NCBI RefSeq assembly: GCF_001261775.1
Contig: NZ_LN868535.1
Location: 232,148 to 296,147, forward strand
Length of the DNA stretch: 64,000 nt
Reading direction: 5' to 3'
From: Anaeromassilibacillus senegalensis
Lineage (GTDB): Bacteria > Bacillota > Clostridia > Oscillospirales > Acutalibacteraceae
Each line of letters begins with the position of its first letter. Position 1 is the first letter of the stretch. The translations under genes were made by a program, and so were the position numbers. Shown here one piece after another: positions 43,346 to 52,243 of this stretch. Under the pieces are notes generated by a model that was not told where the DNA came from, made no database searches, and was given only the letters and a program-made list of their open reading frames with translations.

Positions 43346-43831
43346 GAGGCATTCAGCTGCCTCTGAGGCCTTTTGTTCCCCGGCTTTCGCCGGGGAATGT
43401 ACGTCGCTTTGAAAAGCGACAGCAAAGACTGTTTACTTTAAAAAAGTAAAACAAATTTTATGAAAACAATTTTGTGCATTGCGGAAGCAATGGGGCTTCT
43501 TTACTCTTGGAAAGCAAAAGAAGCTTTGTTGCTTAAGCAACATATTTAAAAAACTTTATGACATCACGTTTATAGTTGCATTGTTGTTTAATCAACATGC
43601 ACTTTATGGTTTTTATAAACCGATGGCAAACTAATTGCACATGCAATATTTATTGCTTATTCGCTTTTGAAAAAGCGGGAGAAAACCACTGGTTTGTCCT
43701 CGCGCCGGACGGGCGGTACCTTTCCGTCTTGTCGGAAAGGTACCAAAGACCGCGAAAGGGGGACGCGAGAGTGGGCTCCGGGGTACTTCGACTCACGCCC
43801 CCCTTTCAACCTCCGGTATCCCCATGGGGAT
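43346..43831. repeat. Array of about twelve successive short hairpins
   Basis: Consecutive small palindromes with different sequences: GAGGCA-TGCCTC (43346-43363), TTCCCCGGC-GCCGGGGAA (43376-43397), GTCGCTT-AAGCGAC (43403-43420), TTTACTT-AAGTAAA (43432-43450), CATTGC-GCAATG (43477-43492), GCTTCTTT-AAAGAAGC (43495-43524), GTTGCTTAAGCAAC (43528-43541), GCATTGTTG-CAACATGC (43578-43600), GGTTT-AAACC (43608-43621), ATTGCA-TGCAAT (43634-43647), CGCTTTT-AAAAGCG (43662-43677), a 12-bp stem GGTACCTTTCCG (43715-43744) and ATCCCCATGGGGAT (43818-43831). Most have loops of 0-6 bases. No gene is visible. Confidence 0.8.
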
Positions 43832-43984
43832 GCTTTGCCAAAGGTCGGCTGAGCGTTTTCTTTGGTTTTCAGCTTTTTGTTTTGGCCTTCTGCATTTGTC
43901 AGTTGGACTTTATCATTCTACTTGAGAGCGTTATTTGGTGGAACCTCTGCGTTTTTTTATAGCATTCAACCTCATGGGAAAGTC

Positions 43985-44090
43985 ACCGTAGGTGCGAAAG
44001 ACGTTGCACGTCCCGTCGCGGGTATCCGTGGGATTGTGCTTGAGTAAGCGTCCGCCCGCGCCGTCCCGACCGGAGGTCTCGTGCGTGCAG
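43985..44090 (+). repeat. Fragment of the same repeat family
   Basis: GCGAAAGACGTTGCACGTCCCG spans 43994-44015 and is identical, base for base, to 63768-63789; a close relative is at 36636-36658. It lies just past the 3' end of the ABC-transporter operon and overlaps no known gene. Confidence 0.6.
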
Positions 44091-44101
44091 GTTCAACCTG
44101 C

Positions 44102-45088
44102 TCAGCCTGCTGCCTTGAGTTTTTCCGCGCGGATGGCGATGAGGCGCTGAATGATGATAAAGACGCAGAGCAGGCCCGCGATGGTCACCTTGGTCCACCA
44201 GGTATTCAGGTTCTGATAGGTAACAATCGTCTGGATCACACCCTGGATCAATACGCCGACTGTGGTACCGATCACGTTGCCGACGCCGCCGGTCAGCAGC
44301 GTGCCGCCGATGACAGCGGAGGAAATCGCGTCAAGCTCCAGGCCGACGTTTTGGAGGGAGTTGCCCGCCAGGGTGTAAAAGCTGAACACTACACCGGCAA
44401 GCGCCGCACAAAAGCTGCTGATTGCGTAAACGGAAACCTTGGTGCGTGCCACCGGCAGTCCCATCAGGACCGCGGACTGCTCATTGCCGCCCACCGCATA
44501 GACAGTACGGCCGAATTTGGTCAGCTTAAGGACAAACAGCGCGACAATCAAAACCGCGACTGCGATAAAGACATAGAAGTAGATTCTGCCGCCCAGAAAC
44601 GTGATTTTGGAGAGTGCCATTGTCTTGTAAAACTCGTTGGTAATCGGGATGGACTCCGTGCTGATGACCGCACACATGCCGCGCATGAAGAACTGGCCCG
44701 CCAGCGTCACGATAAACGGCTGCAGTTTGTAGTAATGGATCATGAAACCCATCAGTGCGCCGAACGCCAATCCGATCAACAAAACCAGCGGGATCACCAC
44801 AAACGGCGGCACGCCCATGCGCAGCAGGAACGCCGAAAACACGCAGGTGAACGCGATGGTGGATGCAATGGAAATATCAATGCCGCCGGTCAACAGTACA
44901 AACGTGATGCCGATGGATGCAATGATCAGATACCCATTGTCGTTCAACAGGTTGAACAGGGTTGAAAAGGAAAAGAAATTATCGTACGCGACGGAAGCCG
45001 CGCCAAACAGGACGATAAAGAGCACAACTGTGATCAACAGAGAGATATTCTTAATAGAAAATTTCTTCTTGGCTTTCTGTCCATTCAT
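44102..45088 (-). CDS. yjfF: Sugar ABC permease, YjfF-like
   Basis: 328 residues with about ten membrane segments, the BPD_transp_2 type. Signature stretches: LLTGGIDISIASTIAFTCVF (conserved TGGIDLS-like) and NVIGTTVGVLIQGVIQTIVT. It is the second permease in a YtfQ-YtfR-YtfT-YjfF type system; the start (45088) overlaps the previous stop by 4 bases. Imports sugar with its partner permease. Symbol given by gene order and family; substrate inferred. Confidence 0.85.
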   Translation of the reverse strand: MNGQKAKKKFSIKNISLLITVVLFIVLFGAASVAYDNFFSFSTLFNLLNDNGYLIIASIGITFVLLTGGIDISIASTIAFTCVFSAFLLRMGVPPFVVIPLVLLIGLAFGALMGFMIHYYKLQPFIVTLAGQFFMRGMCAVISTESIPITNEFYKTMALSKITFLGGRIYFYVFIAVAVLIVALFVLKLTKFGRTVYAVGGNEQSAVLMGLPVARTKVSVYAISSFCAALAGVVFSFYTLAGNSLQNVGLELDAISSAVIGGTLLTGGVGNVIGTTVGVLIQGVIQTIVTYQNLNTWWTKVTIAGLLCVFIIIQRLIAIRAEKLKAAG

Positions 45089-46098
45089 GCCTGCTTCACC
45101 GCCTTCCGGAAATTCAGTTTCTTCGCAATGGACTCCTTAAACGCCTTGGACTGGAACAGGCAGATCACAACAACGATGATGGATTTGACCACCTGGGTGA
45201 TCTCCGGCGCGACGCCCATTGCATACACGGACGTGGTGATACTCTGAATGATCAGCGCGCCAAACAGGCTGGCCGGGATGGAGAAGCGGCCGCCGTTGAG
45301 GGACGTGCCGCCGATGGCGACCGCGAGGATCGCGTCCATCTCAATAAACAGGCCCGCGTTGTTGCAGTCCGCACCCTTAATGCCCGCACTCTCTATCAGG
45401 CCGGCGACTGCCGCCATCATGCCGCAGAAGGTGTAAACCATCCATTTGATGCGGTCCACGTTGATGCCCGCGAAATGGCTGGAGATCGGATTGACACCCG
45501 TGGACTCCAGAAACAGGCCAAACGCGGTCTTCTTGATGAACAGCATCACCAGCAGCACGACAAACGCCACGATGAACAGCGGGAACGGCAGTCCCAAGAT
45601 ATATCCGCCGTTGATGAAATAATACGCATCGGAATTTACTGTAACAATTTTACCATTGGTAATAAGCTGTGCGATGCCGCGCCCGGCAACCATCAGGATC
45701 ATGGTCGCCACGATGGGCTGGATTTTGATCTTGGACACCAGCAGGCCGTTCCACGCGCCCGCCACGATGCCCGCGAGGATTGCCACAAGGATGGCAACCG
45801 CCACATTTCCGCCGCCTGCCACGATGGTGCATGCGACTGCGCCGCTGATCGCCATGACGGAGCCGACGGAAATATCCGTTCCGCCCGTCGCAAGGACCAT
45901 GGTCATACCGGTCGCCAGCAGCATCAGCTTGCTGCCGTTGCGCAGGATATCGATGATTCTGCTGTACAAATGGCCATCCACAATTCTCATTTCAAAGAAC
46001 GAGCCGCCCGAGACAATCCCGTTGACCAGCAGGATCAACAGAAAAATGACGATGGGCCAGAATACCTGATATTTCGACAGCTTTTTAAGCCGGTTCAT
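45085..46098 (-). CDS. ytfT: Sugar ABC permease, YtfT-like
   Basis: 337 residues from ATG 46098 (GGGAGGTGCGGAGA); a GTG at 46107 lies in the RBS. About ten membrane segments; VLATGGTDISVGSVMAISGAVACTIVAGGG and GGTSLNGGRFSIPASLFGALI are the conserved loops of ribose/galactose-type permeases. It overlaps the ATPase gene by 14 bases, so all components are translated together. Confidence 0.85.
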   Translation of the reverse strand: MNRLKKLSKYQVFWPIVIFLLILLVNGIVSGGSFFEMRIVDGHLYSRIIDILRNGSKLMLLATGMTMVLATGGTDISVGSVMAISGAVACTIVAGGGNVAVAILVAILAGIVAGAWNGLLVSKIKIQPIVATMILMVAGRGIAQLITNGKIVTVNSDAYYFINGGYILGLPFPLFIVAFVVLLVMLFIKKTAFGLFLESTGVNPISSHFAGINVDRIKWMVYTFCGMMAAVAGLIESAGIKGADCNNAGLFIEMDAILAVAIGGTSLNGGRFSIPASLFGALIIQSITTSVYAMGVAPEITQVVKSIIVVVICLFQSKAFKESIAKKLNFRKAVKQA

Positions 46099-47608
46099 TC
46101 TCCGCACCTCCCGCTATATAATGCATGATCGCCGCTTCGGAAATCTCCTGTCCGTTCAGCTCCGCGACCTTTTTCTTATCCCTGAGAACAATCATGCGGC
46201 CGCAGCAACGCAGCATCTCGTCGATTTCCGAAGAAATGAAGATGACCGCCATGCCCTGTTCCGCAAGCTGGACCACCAGTTTCTGGATTTCCGCCTTGGT
46301 ACCGATGTCGATACCGCGGGTCGGTTCGTCCAGCATCAGCAGATCCGGGTTCGTCGCCAGCCAGCGGGCCAGGATGACCTTCTGCTGGTTGCCGCCGGAC
46401 AGGTTCCGGATGAGCTGGTCCGCCGACGGGGTCTTGATTTCCAGCTTTTCGATGTATTCGTCCGCGATCTTCTGCGCATCCGCGCGGGAAATTGCCTTGA
46501 ACATGCCGCGCTTGGCCTGCAATGCCAGAATGATATTTTCCCGAATGCTCAGGTCGCCCACGATGCCTTCCGTTTTCCGGTTTTCCGGGCAGAAGGCAAA
46601 CCCGCTGCGGATTGCCGCCAGGGTTCCTTTGTTGTGCAGTTTATGTCCCTTGAGGTTCATTTCGCCGCCGGACATATGGTCCACACCGAAGATCAGGCGG
46701 ACGATTTCAGAACGGCCGGAGCCCAGCAGGCCTGAAAGGCCCAAGACATCGCCCTTGTGGATATCCAGGCTGATGCCCTCTATGCTGCCCGCACTGGTCG
46801 CATCCTTGAGGGAGAGCAGCGCCTCGCCGGTCGCTTTGACACTCTTTTCGCTGATAAACCGCTGGTTCAGGTCCCCGTACTCCTTGCCGATCATTTTGGC
46901 GACCAGCTGTACACGCGGCAGATCGGCGGTCGTATAGGTACCCACATAGGTGCCGTTGCGCAGCACGGTGATCGTATCCGTCACCTCGTAAACCTGATCG
47001 AGGAAGTGGGTGACAAAGACGACGCCCAGGCCCTGTTTTTTCAGCATCCGCATGATGTCGAACAGCTTCTCCACTTCTACGGTGGACAAACTGGAGGTCG
47101 GTTCATCCAGGATCAGAACCTTTGCATCGATGTCCACCGCACGCGCGATGGCCACCATCTGCTGAACCGCGACGGAATAGTTATCCAGATTCTTTGTCAC
47201 GTCGATATGTAAGTCAAACCGGGCAAGCAGCTCCTTGCTTTTCTGGTTGATGGTTTTCCAGTCGATGCGGCCGCCCTTTTTGGGCTCGCGGCCGATATAG
47301 ACATTTTCCGCAACTGAAAGATTCGGACACAGGTTGACTTCCTGATACACGGTGCTGATGCCCACGTTTTGCGCTTCCTGCGGCGTGCGGGGGGAAATCT
47401 CCTCGCCGTCCATCAAAATGGTGCCGCCGTTCCGTTCCTCAACGCCCGTGAGGACCTTAATCAGCGTGGATTTTCCCGCGCCGTTCTCTCCCAGCAGGGC
47501 GTGTATTTCCCCGCGCTGTAATGTAAACTGCACGTCGTTGAGCGCAACGACGCCGGGGAAGGTTTTTGATATATGCGACATTTGAATTAATGCCGTTTCG
47601 CCACTCAT
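46085..47608 (-). CDS. ytfR: Sugar ABC ATPase, YtfR-like (two ATPase domains)
   Basis: 507 residues with two ABC domains, as in MglA/RbsA/YtfR. First: Walker A LLGENGAGKSTL, signature-type DNYSVAVQQMV and Walker B VLILDEPTSSLS. Second: SGLLGSGRSEIVRL (degenerate Walker A, usual in this family), NLSGGNQQKVILARWL and LLMLDEPTRGIDIG. The cytoplasmic motor energises sugar uptake. ATG 47608 behind GGAGGG. The gap to the ytfQ-like gene contains a hairpin that may limit read-through. Confidence 0.9.
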   Translation of the reverse strand: MSGETALIQMSHISKTFPGVVALNDVQFTLQRGEIHALLGENGAGKSTLIKVLTGVEERNGGTILMDGEEISPRTPQEAQNVGISTVYQEVNLCPNLSVAENVYIGREPKKGGRIDWKTINQKSKELLARFDLHIDVTKNLDNYSVAVQQMVAIARAVDIDAKVLILDEPTSSLSTVEVEKLFDIMRMLKKQGLGVVFVTHFLDQVYEVTDTITVLRNGTYVGTYTTADLPRVQLVAKMIGKEYGDLNQRFISEKSVKATGEALLSLKDATSAGSIEGISLDIHKGDVLGLSGLLGSGRSEIVRLIFGVDHMSGGEMNLKGHKLHNKGTLAAIRSGFAFCPENRKTEGIVGDLSIRENIILALQAKRGMFKAISRADAQKIADEYIEKLEIKTPSADQLIRNLSGGNQQKVILARWLATNPDLLMLDEPTRGIDIGTKAEIQKLVVQLAEQGMAVIFISSEIDEMLRCCGRMIVLRDKKKVAELNGQEISEAAIMHYIAGGAENEPA

Positions 47609-47631
47609 GGCAGACCCTCCTTTAAGATTGC

Positions 47632-47668
47632 AAAATCCGCCTCCGTCTCAGTCGGCGGGGCGGATTTT
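47632..47668 (-). terminator. Intra-operon hairpin between binding protein and ATPase genes
   Basis: AAAATCCGCC (47632-47641) pairs with GGCGGATTTT (47659-47668). Placed between the binding-protein gene and the ATPase gene it probably stabilises the upstream message and reduces downstream expression, as is usual in sugar ABC operons. Confidence 0.7.
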
Positions 47669-47750
47669 ACAGAGTCGGTAAAACTTACCTGTTATATGGA
47701 ATGAAGAAGAAAGAAAGTGAAGGAGTAATCAATTTAATGGGATCTTATGA

Positions 47751-48800
47751 TTAATATACGCGGGTCTTGATATCTTCCGCGGCAGTATCCTGACGATAGA
47801 TGCCCTCTTCGGATTTTACCCACTTCTCAACGGCTTCGCCGTCCTTGAGCTTCTGGCAGGTCTCGAAGAAGATCGGTCCCAGCAGCGGGTTGCACTCAAC
47901 GGTGACGTTCGCTTCGCCGGCAACCATCGCCTCAAAGATGCCCTTGACGCCATCGCAGGAAACAGTTACCACATCGGTGCCCGGCTTGAGGCCCGCTTCT
48001 TTAATGGCCTCGATTGCACCGAGAACCATGTCGTCATTATGTCCATAAACGCCCTTGATATCGGCGCCGTAGGTCTTCAGGAAGGATTCCATGACTTCTT
48101 TGCCCTTTGCACGGGTGAAATCGCCGGTCTGGGATGCGATGATTTCAATGTCCGGATACTCTGCGGCCATCTGATCCTCAAAGCCCTTTTTGCGGTCGTT
48201 TGCCGCGGAAGCGCCAACGGTGCCTTCCAGCTGTACGATCTTACCCTTGTTGCCGAGCAGCTTTGCCATTTCGTCCGCTGCGTTTTTGCCCTCTTCAATG
48301 AAGTCGGAGCCGATAAATGTTGCATAGAGGTCTTCCGGAACGTCTGCCATACGGTCTACCAGGACGATCGGGATTCCTGCGTCCTTCGCCTCGGTGAAAA
48401 CCGCATCCCAGCCGGTCTCAACAACCGGAGCCAGGCCGATGACGTCAACGTCCATATCGATAAAGGATTTGATTGCTTTGATCTGGTTTTCCTGTTTTGC
48501 CTGTGCATCTGCAAACTTGAAGTCGATGGTATCCACATTCTGGCCTGCATAGAACTGGATGGAAGCGGTTTCCGCGTCACGCCAGCCGGATTCCTGTCCG
48601 ATCTGTGCGAAGCCGACCTTCAGCTTGCCGTCGTCGGTCTCTTTGTCGCCGCCGTTGTCCGGTGTAGGATTGTTCTCAACCGGTGCGGATGAGGGATCAT
48701 TGGTTGTTGGTGCGGCGGGCTCGTTGCCGCAGCCTGTAAACGCTGCACCCAGCATCAGTACGGAAAGCATTGCCGCGACGATTCTTCTTGTTGTCTTCAT
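47751..48800 (-). CDS. ytfQ: Sugar-binding lipoprotein, YtfQ-like
   Basis: 349 residues. Lipoprotein signal ending LGAAFTGC, then a Thr/Pro/Asp-rich linker and one Peripla_BP_4 domain: VGFAQIGQESGWRDAETASIQFYAG and FIDMDVDVIGLAPVVETGWDAVFTEAKDAGIPIVLVDR are typical of galactofuranose-binding YtfQ. AAGGAGGACAAATTTT precedes ATG 48800. Operon order binding protein, ATPase, two permeases matches YtfQRT-YjfF, and the mutarotase downstream fits galactose-type sugars. Exact ligand not determined. Confidence 0.87.
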   Translation of the reverse strand: MKTTRRIVAAMLSVLMLGAAFTGCGNEPAAPTTNDPSSAPVENNPTPDNGGDKETDDGKLKVGFAQIGQESGWRDAETASIQFYAGQNVDTIDFKFADAQAKQENQIKAIKSFIDMDVDVIGLAPVVETGWDAVFTEAKDAGIPIVLVDRMADVPEDLYATFIGSDFIEEGKNAADEMAKLLGNKGKIVQLEGTVGASAANDRKKGFEDQMAAEYPDIEIIASQTGDFTRAKGKEVMESFLKTYGADIKGVYGHNDDMVLGAIEAIKEAGLKPGTDVVTVSCDGVKGIFEAMVAGEANVTVECNPLLGPIFFETCQKLKDGEAVEKWVKSEEGIYRQDTAAEDIKTRVY

Positions 48801-48918
48801 AAAATTTGTCCTCCTTAAACGAAATCCTCTTTATTTTCGGTTCAGGCGTTCTCTCGATCCGCCTTAGGGCCGTTCCCCTTTCGATGTCTATATTCTACTG
48901 CGCGCGGCAGGTAAAGTC

Positions 48919-48948
48919 TTTACGATAACAAAACCTGAATTTACGATT
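48919..48948 (-). promoter_or_regulatory. Direct repeats upstream of ytfQ-like gene
   Basis: TTTACGAT occurs at 48919-48926 and 48940-48947 (+ strand), 21 bases apart, i.e. two helical turns on the same face. This is the arrangement expected for an AraC-type regulator such as the nearby YesN protein. A -10-like TATAGA lies downstream towards the gene. Confidence 0.6.
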
Positions 48949-48990
48949 TTTTAGCACGCTTAAAAAGAGGATTCGGTGAAAAAAGGCGCC

Positions 48991-49029
48991 AAAAAGCGCG
49001 GCACACCGCTGTACGCCGCGCTTTTTTCC
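48991..49029. terminator. Terminator hairpin in the divergent gap
   Basis: AAAAAGCGCGGC and GCCGCGCTTTTTT form a 12-bp stem. It lies in the 670-base gap between the ytfQ-like gene and the HD-GYP gene, about 190 bases upstream of the former. It could end a transcript entering from either side; no gene in 49040-49300 can be supported. Confidence 0.65.
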
Positions 49030-49308
49030 ATGTTTTCCAGTTTGAACCCAAAAATCGTGTCAGGAACCTCAGCGGCTTCCTATTCATTTAAAAACACGAG
49101 TCTTTTCTTCCTATCCCCGGCCGCCGCCCCATGCAAACCGGGACGGTACGTTTGTTTTTCCAGCACAATCGGGGAAACAGATGGACGTAAATGATACCCG
49201 CTCCATTGAAATGGGGCCAAACCAGCCCGTCCATTCCACAGAATTTTAATAAACCTGTGCGATATGACACATCTTACCTTGTTTTGTCAACCCTGTTTTG
49301 ATTTAAAA

Positions 49309-49337
49309 TTGACTTTCTAACGGTTTCGTTTTAGACT
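49309..49337 (+). promoter_or_regulatory. Promoter of the HD-GYP gene
   Basis: TTGACT (49309-49314), 17 bases, TAGACT (49332-49337). The 150-base leader contains a CGGTAAC / GTTACCG hairpin near 49393. Confidence 0.6.
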
Positions 49338-49486
49338 ATTATATAAGTATTTTTAACAAAGGGATCGACCGATGGGATTCTGACGGCGATTCGGTAACCA
49401 TCCGTTACCGTGAAAGACAACTGTTCCGTATCCTTTTCTATTTCATTGGTTGGGAATACGATAGAACCGCAAGGGGGACATAAACG

Positions 49487-51436
49487 ATGTCAGAAGAATC
49501 TCATGGATTTTGCACGCGGGAAGCCTGGACGGAGTGGCTTACAGACTACAACGCGATTATTTCTGAACTGAACGAACGCAGCTATGCATTGGTGCAAAGC
49601 GAACTACCCGCGGATGAGTGGATTGCCCTTTATCAGCACAATTCCGCGCAAATCCGGGAAGCATACTGCCGCAACGAACAAATGCTGGACCGGCATATCC
49701 GCTGGTTTACCCGCACGCCCGGCAGGTGGACAAGGGAAATCGCGGATCCGTTGCTGGCTGCTCTGTTCCGTTATATCACCCGTATACAGGATCTGGGCGC
49801 CGCCCATGAAATTGCGGAATCCCTGCTGGACTTTTACGCGCCCCTGTGGGACGAGCCCTCGCGGATGAAATGCTACCTGGTGCGTGCCTTCTGCCTGGCA
49901 TTCCTGGACCCCATCCATCTGTTGGACGAGGTCGACGCCGACTGCACCCGTGCCAGAGAAATTTACGAGCGGCACTTTTTCAATCTGACGCCGGAGGACC
50001 GGAGCATGGGATTATCCATCTATGATCTCCTGTTTGACCATATGCGGACCCTGCTCAAACTGGGCCGGGCCACCGCAGAGGGATTGGATCGAATGATCGA
50101 GTGCCATGACGCCGCCGTCCGCGCCACGGAAGTCGTTATAGCGGAAGACCAGGGCTATGAATTCAATACCATTTTGCCCGACTTTGATCACTATCTGGGA
50201 TTTGCGGCCCTATGCCTTTCACCGGAAGACTGCACCCCGGACCAGGCGAACGCCATCTATCAGGCGGCGGAACGCCGGTACCGTTCCTGTAAAACGGAAC
50301 CTGGGCACTCGGAATTCTACCGGGTCAGAATTGAACTGGTCTATGGGATGGCCCAACGCCTTGTGGGACTGTGCAGCGATCAAGCCGTATTGGAACGCAT
50401 CCGCACCTATATGGGCAGCTACGCCCAATCTCTATTTGACAGCGGTACATTCAGCCAGCACGCAATAGAGGCGGTTGAAGCCATTCAGCTTTCCATTGAG
50501 ACGCTGACCCGCGGCGGTAAGTATGAGCCGGCGCTTTACCGCACCGTGCAGTCGTTTTTTATCCGGTATTTTTCCACGCGTCCATATACCTCTTTGGCCG
50601 ACTACATCTGCGCTTCTTATAATTACTGCTACATCCTCACGGTGCTCTCCCATCAAACCGACCGACAGGAGCTGCTTCGATCCCTGTTAAAGCTGACCAT
50701 GTTCCGGCAGGTCCAGACCGCCATGCATTCCATCATGGTGGCGGAGCTGGCCGGAGAGATTGTGGATACCCTTGTCCGCCGCAAACCGGAACTGCTGGTG
50801 GGACTGCCGGGCGCCAGTTCGGCGGCAGAGGTCCAGGCGCACGCACAGGAGTATCACCGTTACCTCTATTGCGGGGCACTGCTCCACGACGTCGGCAAAT
50901 TGGTCTGTTCCAGCGTCATTAACGCGCAGTGCCACAGGCTGGGCGACCTGGAGTTCCGGGTCCTTAAAATGCATCCCATCACCGGCAGGGAGATGCTTGA
51001 TCATCTGCCCGCACTGACGGTATTCCGGGATATCGCCTTCGGCCACCACAAGAGCTTTGACGGCTCCGGCGGCTACCCGGCAGAATACAGCCGTACCACC
51101 TCCCCGCAGAAAATCTTTATCGATATCATTACCGTCTGCGACAGCCTGGATGCCGCCACCGATAACCTGGGACGCAACTATGCCGCCGCCAAGGACTTCT
51201 CCACTGTGATGGACGAGCTGCGCGGCGGACGGGGGACGCGCTACTCCGGGGATATCGTCGACCTCATCGACCATGACGTGAGCCTGCAAGCCCGGCTGCG
51301 CCATCTTTTAGAGGAAGGCCGGCGTGAGGTCTATTACACCGTACACAAAACCATTTTAGAAGAATCTACCGGCCAACACAGTCCAAACACCCATACATGG
51401 CAGTTCGATCTGAATCTGCCCGCCTCCATTGACTGA
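49487..51436 (+). CDS. HD-GYP domain phosphodiesterase-like protein
   Basis: 649 residues. The first 430 are helical, with no membrane segments and no known sensor domain. The C-terminus carries HD-GYP hallmarks: LLHDVGKLVC (HD), HPITGREML, and FGHHKSFDGSGGYP (HHxxxxGxGYP) near 525. HD-GYP proteins hydrolyse cyclic-di-GMP or act as signalling scaffolds. The RBS is AAGGGGGACATAAACG before ATG 49487. Alternative: a non-enzymatic HD regulator, since the sensor half is unassigned. Confidence 0.85.
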   Translation: MSEESHGFCTREAWTEWLTDYNAIISELNERSYALVQSELPADEWIALYQHNSAQIREAYCRNEQMLDRHIRWFTRTPGRWTREIADPLLAALFRYITRIQDLGAAHEIAESLLDFYAPLWDEPSRMKCYLVRAFCLAFLDPIHLLDEVDADCTRAREIYERHFFNLTPEDRSMGLSIYDLLFDHMRTLLKLGRATAEGLDRMIECHDAAVRATEVVIAEDQGYEFNTILPDFDHYLGFAALCLSPEDCTPDQANAIYQAAERRYRSCKTEPGHSEFYRVRIELVYGMAQRLVGLCSDQAVLERIRTYMGSYAQSLFDSGTFSQHAIEAVEAIQLSIETLTRGGKYEPALYRTVQSFFIRYFSTRPYTSLADYICASYNYCYILTVLSHQTDRQELLRSLLKLTMFRQVQTAMHSIMVAELAGEIVDTLVRRKPELLVGLPGASSAAEVQAHAQEYHRYLYCGALLHDVGKLVCSSVINAQCHRLGDLEFRVLKMHPITGREMLDHLPALTVFRDIAFGHHKSFDGSGGYPAEYSRTTSPQKIFIDIITVCDSLDAATDNLGRNYAAAKDFSTVMDELRGGRGTRYSGDIVDLIDHDVSLQARLRHLLEEGRREVYYTVHKTILEESTGQHSPNTHTWQFDLNLPASID

Positions 51437-51496
51437 GCCGCAAGAGCCGCATACAGCGCCGGTACAAGCCCTATGCGTAAAACGAAAGGCGGTATT

Positions 51497-51976
51497 ATGC
51501 AACCATTACTTTTGACAAGCCCTGCGTTCTCTGAAGGCGGGTGGATTCCATTGGACCACACTGCCCGGGGCAAAAACCTTTCCCCCGCATTGCGGCTGAG
51601 CGGCCTGGACAAAAGGGCTGTCTCTCTTGCCGTTACGATGGATGACGCGTCCCATCCGATTTTTCCCAATTATAACCACTGGGTACTATGGAACGTCCCG
51701 GCCCGGGAGGCGCTCCCAGCTGCAATCCCCGCCGGTAAAACGGTTCCCACGCTGTCGGGCGCGGTTCAAGGCATCGCATATGGGAGGAACCGGTATAAAG
51801 GCCCAAAACCGCCGTTCAAAGCCGTCCACTCGTACACCTTTACCGTTTATGTGCTGGACTGTACCGTTTCTCTGCCGCCGCACTGCAAACGAAAGGACCT
51901 GTTGGCGGAAATGGAAGGGCATATCCTGCAAAAAGCGACGCTGACCGGAAAATTCCAGAGCGGCAGGCGGGAATGA
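51497..51976 (+). CDS. YbhB/PEBP-family (Raf-kinase-inhibitor-like) protein
   Basis: 159 residues. LLTSPAFSEGGWIPLDHTARGKNLSPALRLSGLDKRAVSLAVTMDDAS and NYNHWVLWNVPAR are the conserved pocket of the YbhB/YbcL family, which binds phosphate-containing ligands. It lacks a signal peptide. ATG 51497 follows AAAGGCGGT. It is separated from the HD-GYP gene by 60 bases and may share its promoter. A terminator follows. Confidence 0.88.
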   Translation: MQPLLLTSPAFSEGGWIPLDHTARGKNLSPALRLSGLDKRAVSLAVTMDDASHPIFPNYNHWVLWNVPAREALPAAIPAGKTVPTLSGAVQGIAYGRNRYKGPKPPFKAVHSYTFTVYVLDCTVSLPPHCKRKDLLAEMEGHILQKATLTGKFQSGRRE

Positions 51977-52000
51977 ATGATTTGATTTAAAACATCGTTA

Positions 52001-52059
52001 TACATAAAAACAGGCGTATTCTCTCATGAAAGACAGAACACGCCTGTTTTTTATGTGTA
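52001..52059. terminator. Bidirectional terminator between convergent genes
   Basis: TACATAAAAACAGGCGT (52001-52017) pairs with ACGCCTGTTTTTTATGTGTA (52040-52059). It has A-runs on one side and T-runs on the other, so it can end transcripts from both strands. Confidence 0.85.
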
Positions 52060-52079
52060 AAAATGATTCATAACCTTTT

Positions 52080-52226
52080 CTAATCAATTGCAGTGGGACT
52101 TCCTGGGGGGATCCCGGTCATTTTAAAATCATACCCATTCTGTAAAGCGAAAAAACAAAGCAGAGCGATTAAGACAGCCGTAACCAATATGATAAGGATT
52201 GTCCATTGCAAATATTTATCTTTCAT
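52080..52226 (-). CDS. Small single-span membrane protein
   Basis: 48 residues from ATG 52226: a charged start (MKDKYLQW), a hydrophobic helix TILIILVTAVLIALLCFFAL and a short tail (QNGYDFKMTGIPPGSPTAID). It begins 17 bases after the stop of the methyltransferase, on the same strand, and ends before the bidirectional terminator, so it is the last cistron of that operon. No family is recognised. Weak RBS (AGGGTAATTGAAA). Confidence 0.55.
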   Translation of the reverse strand: MKDKYLQWTILIILVTAVLIALLCFFALQNGYDFKMTGIPPGSPTAID

Positions 52227-52243
52227 TTTCAATTACCCTGTTT

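Noticed and set aside
43052..43831. CRISPR array
   Set aside because: The tandem units are 90 bases without spacers between short repeats, and the following hairpins differ from each other; no cas gene is present.
49088..49270. 60-residue minus-strand frame
   Set aside because: No RBS, no motif, and it lies in the divergent regulatory region.
49340..49486. Cyclic-di-GMP riboswitch before the HD-GYP gene
   Set aside because: Hairpins are present but the conserved GEMM core motifs are not.
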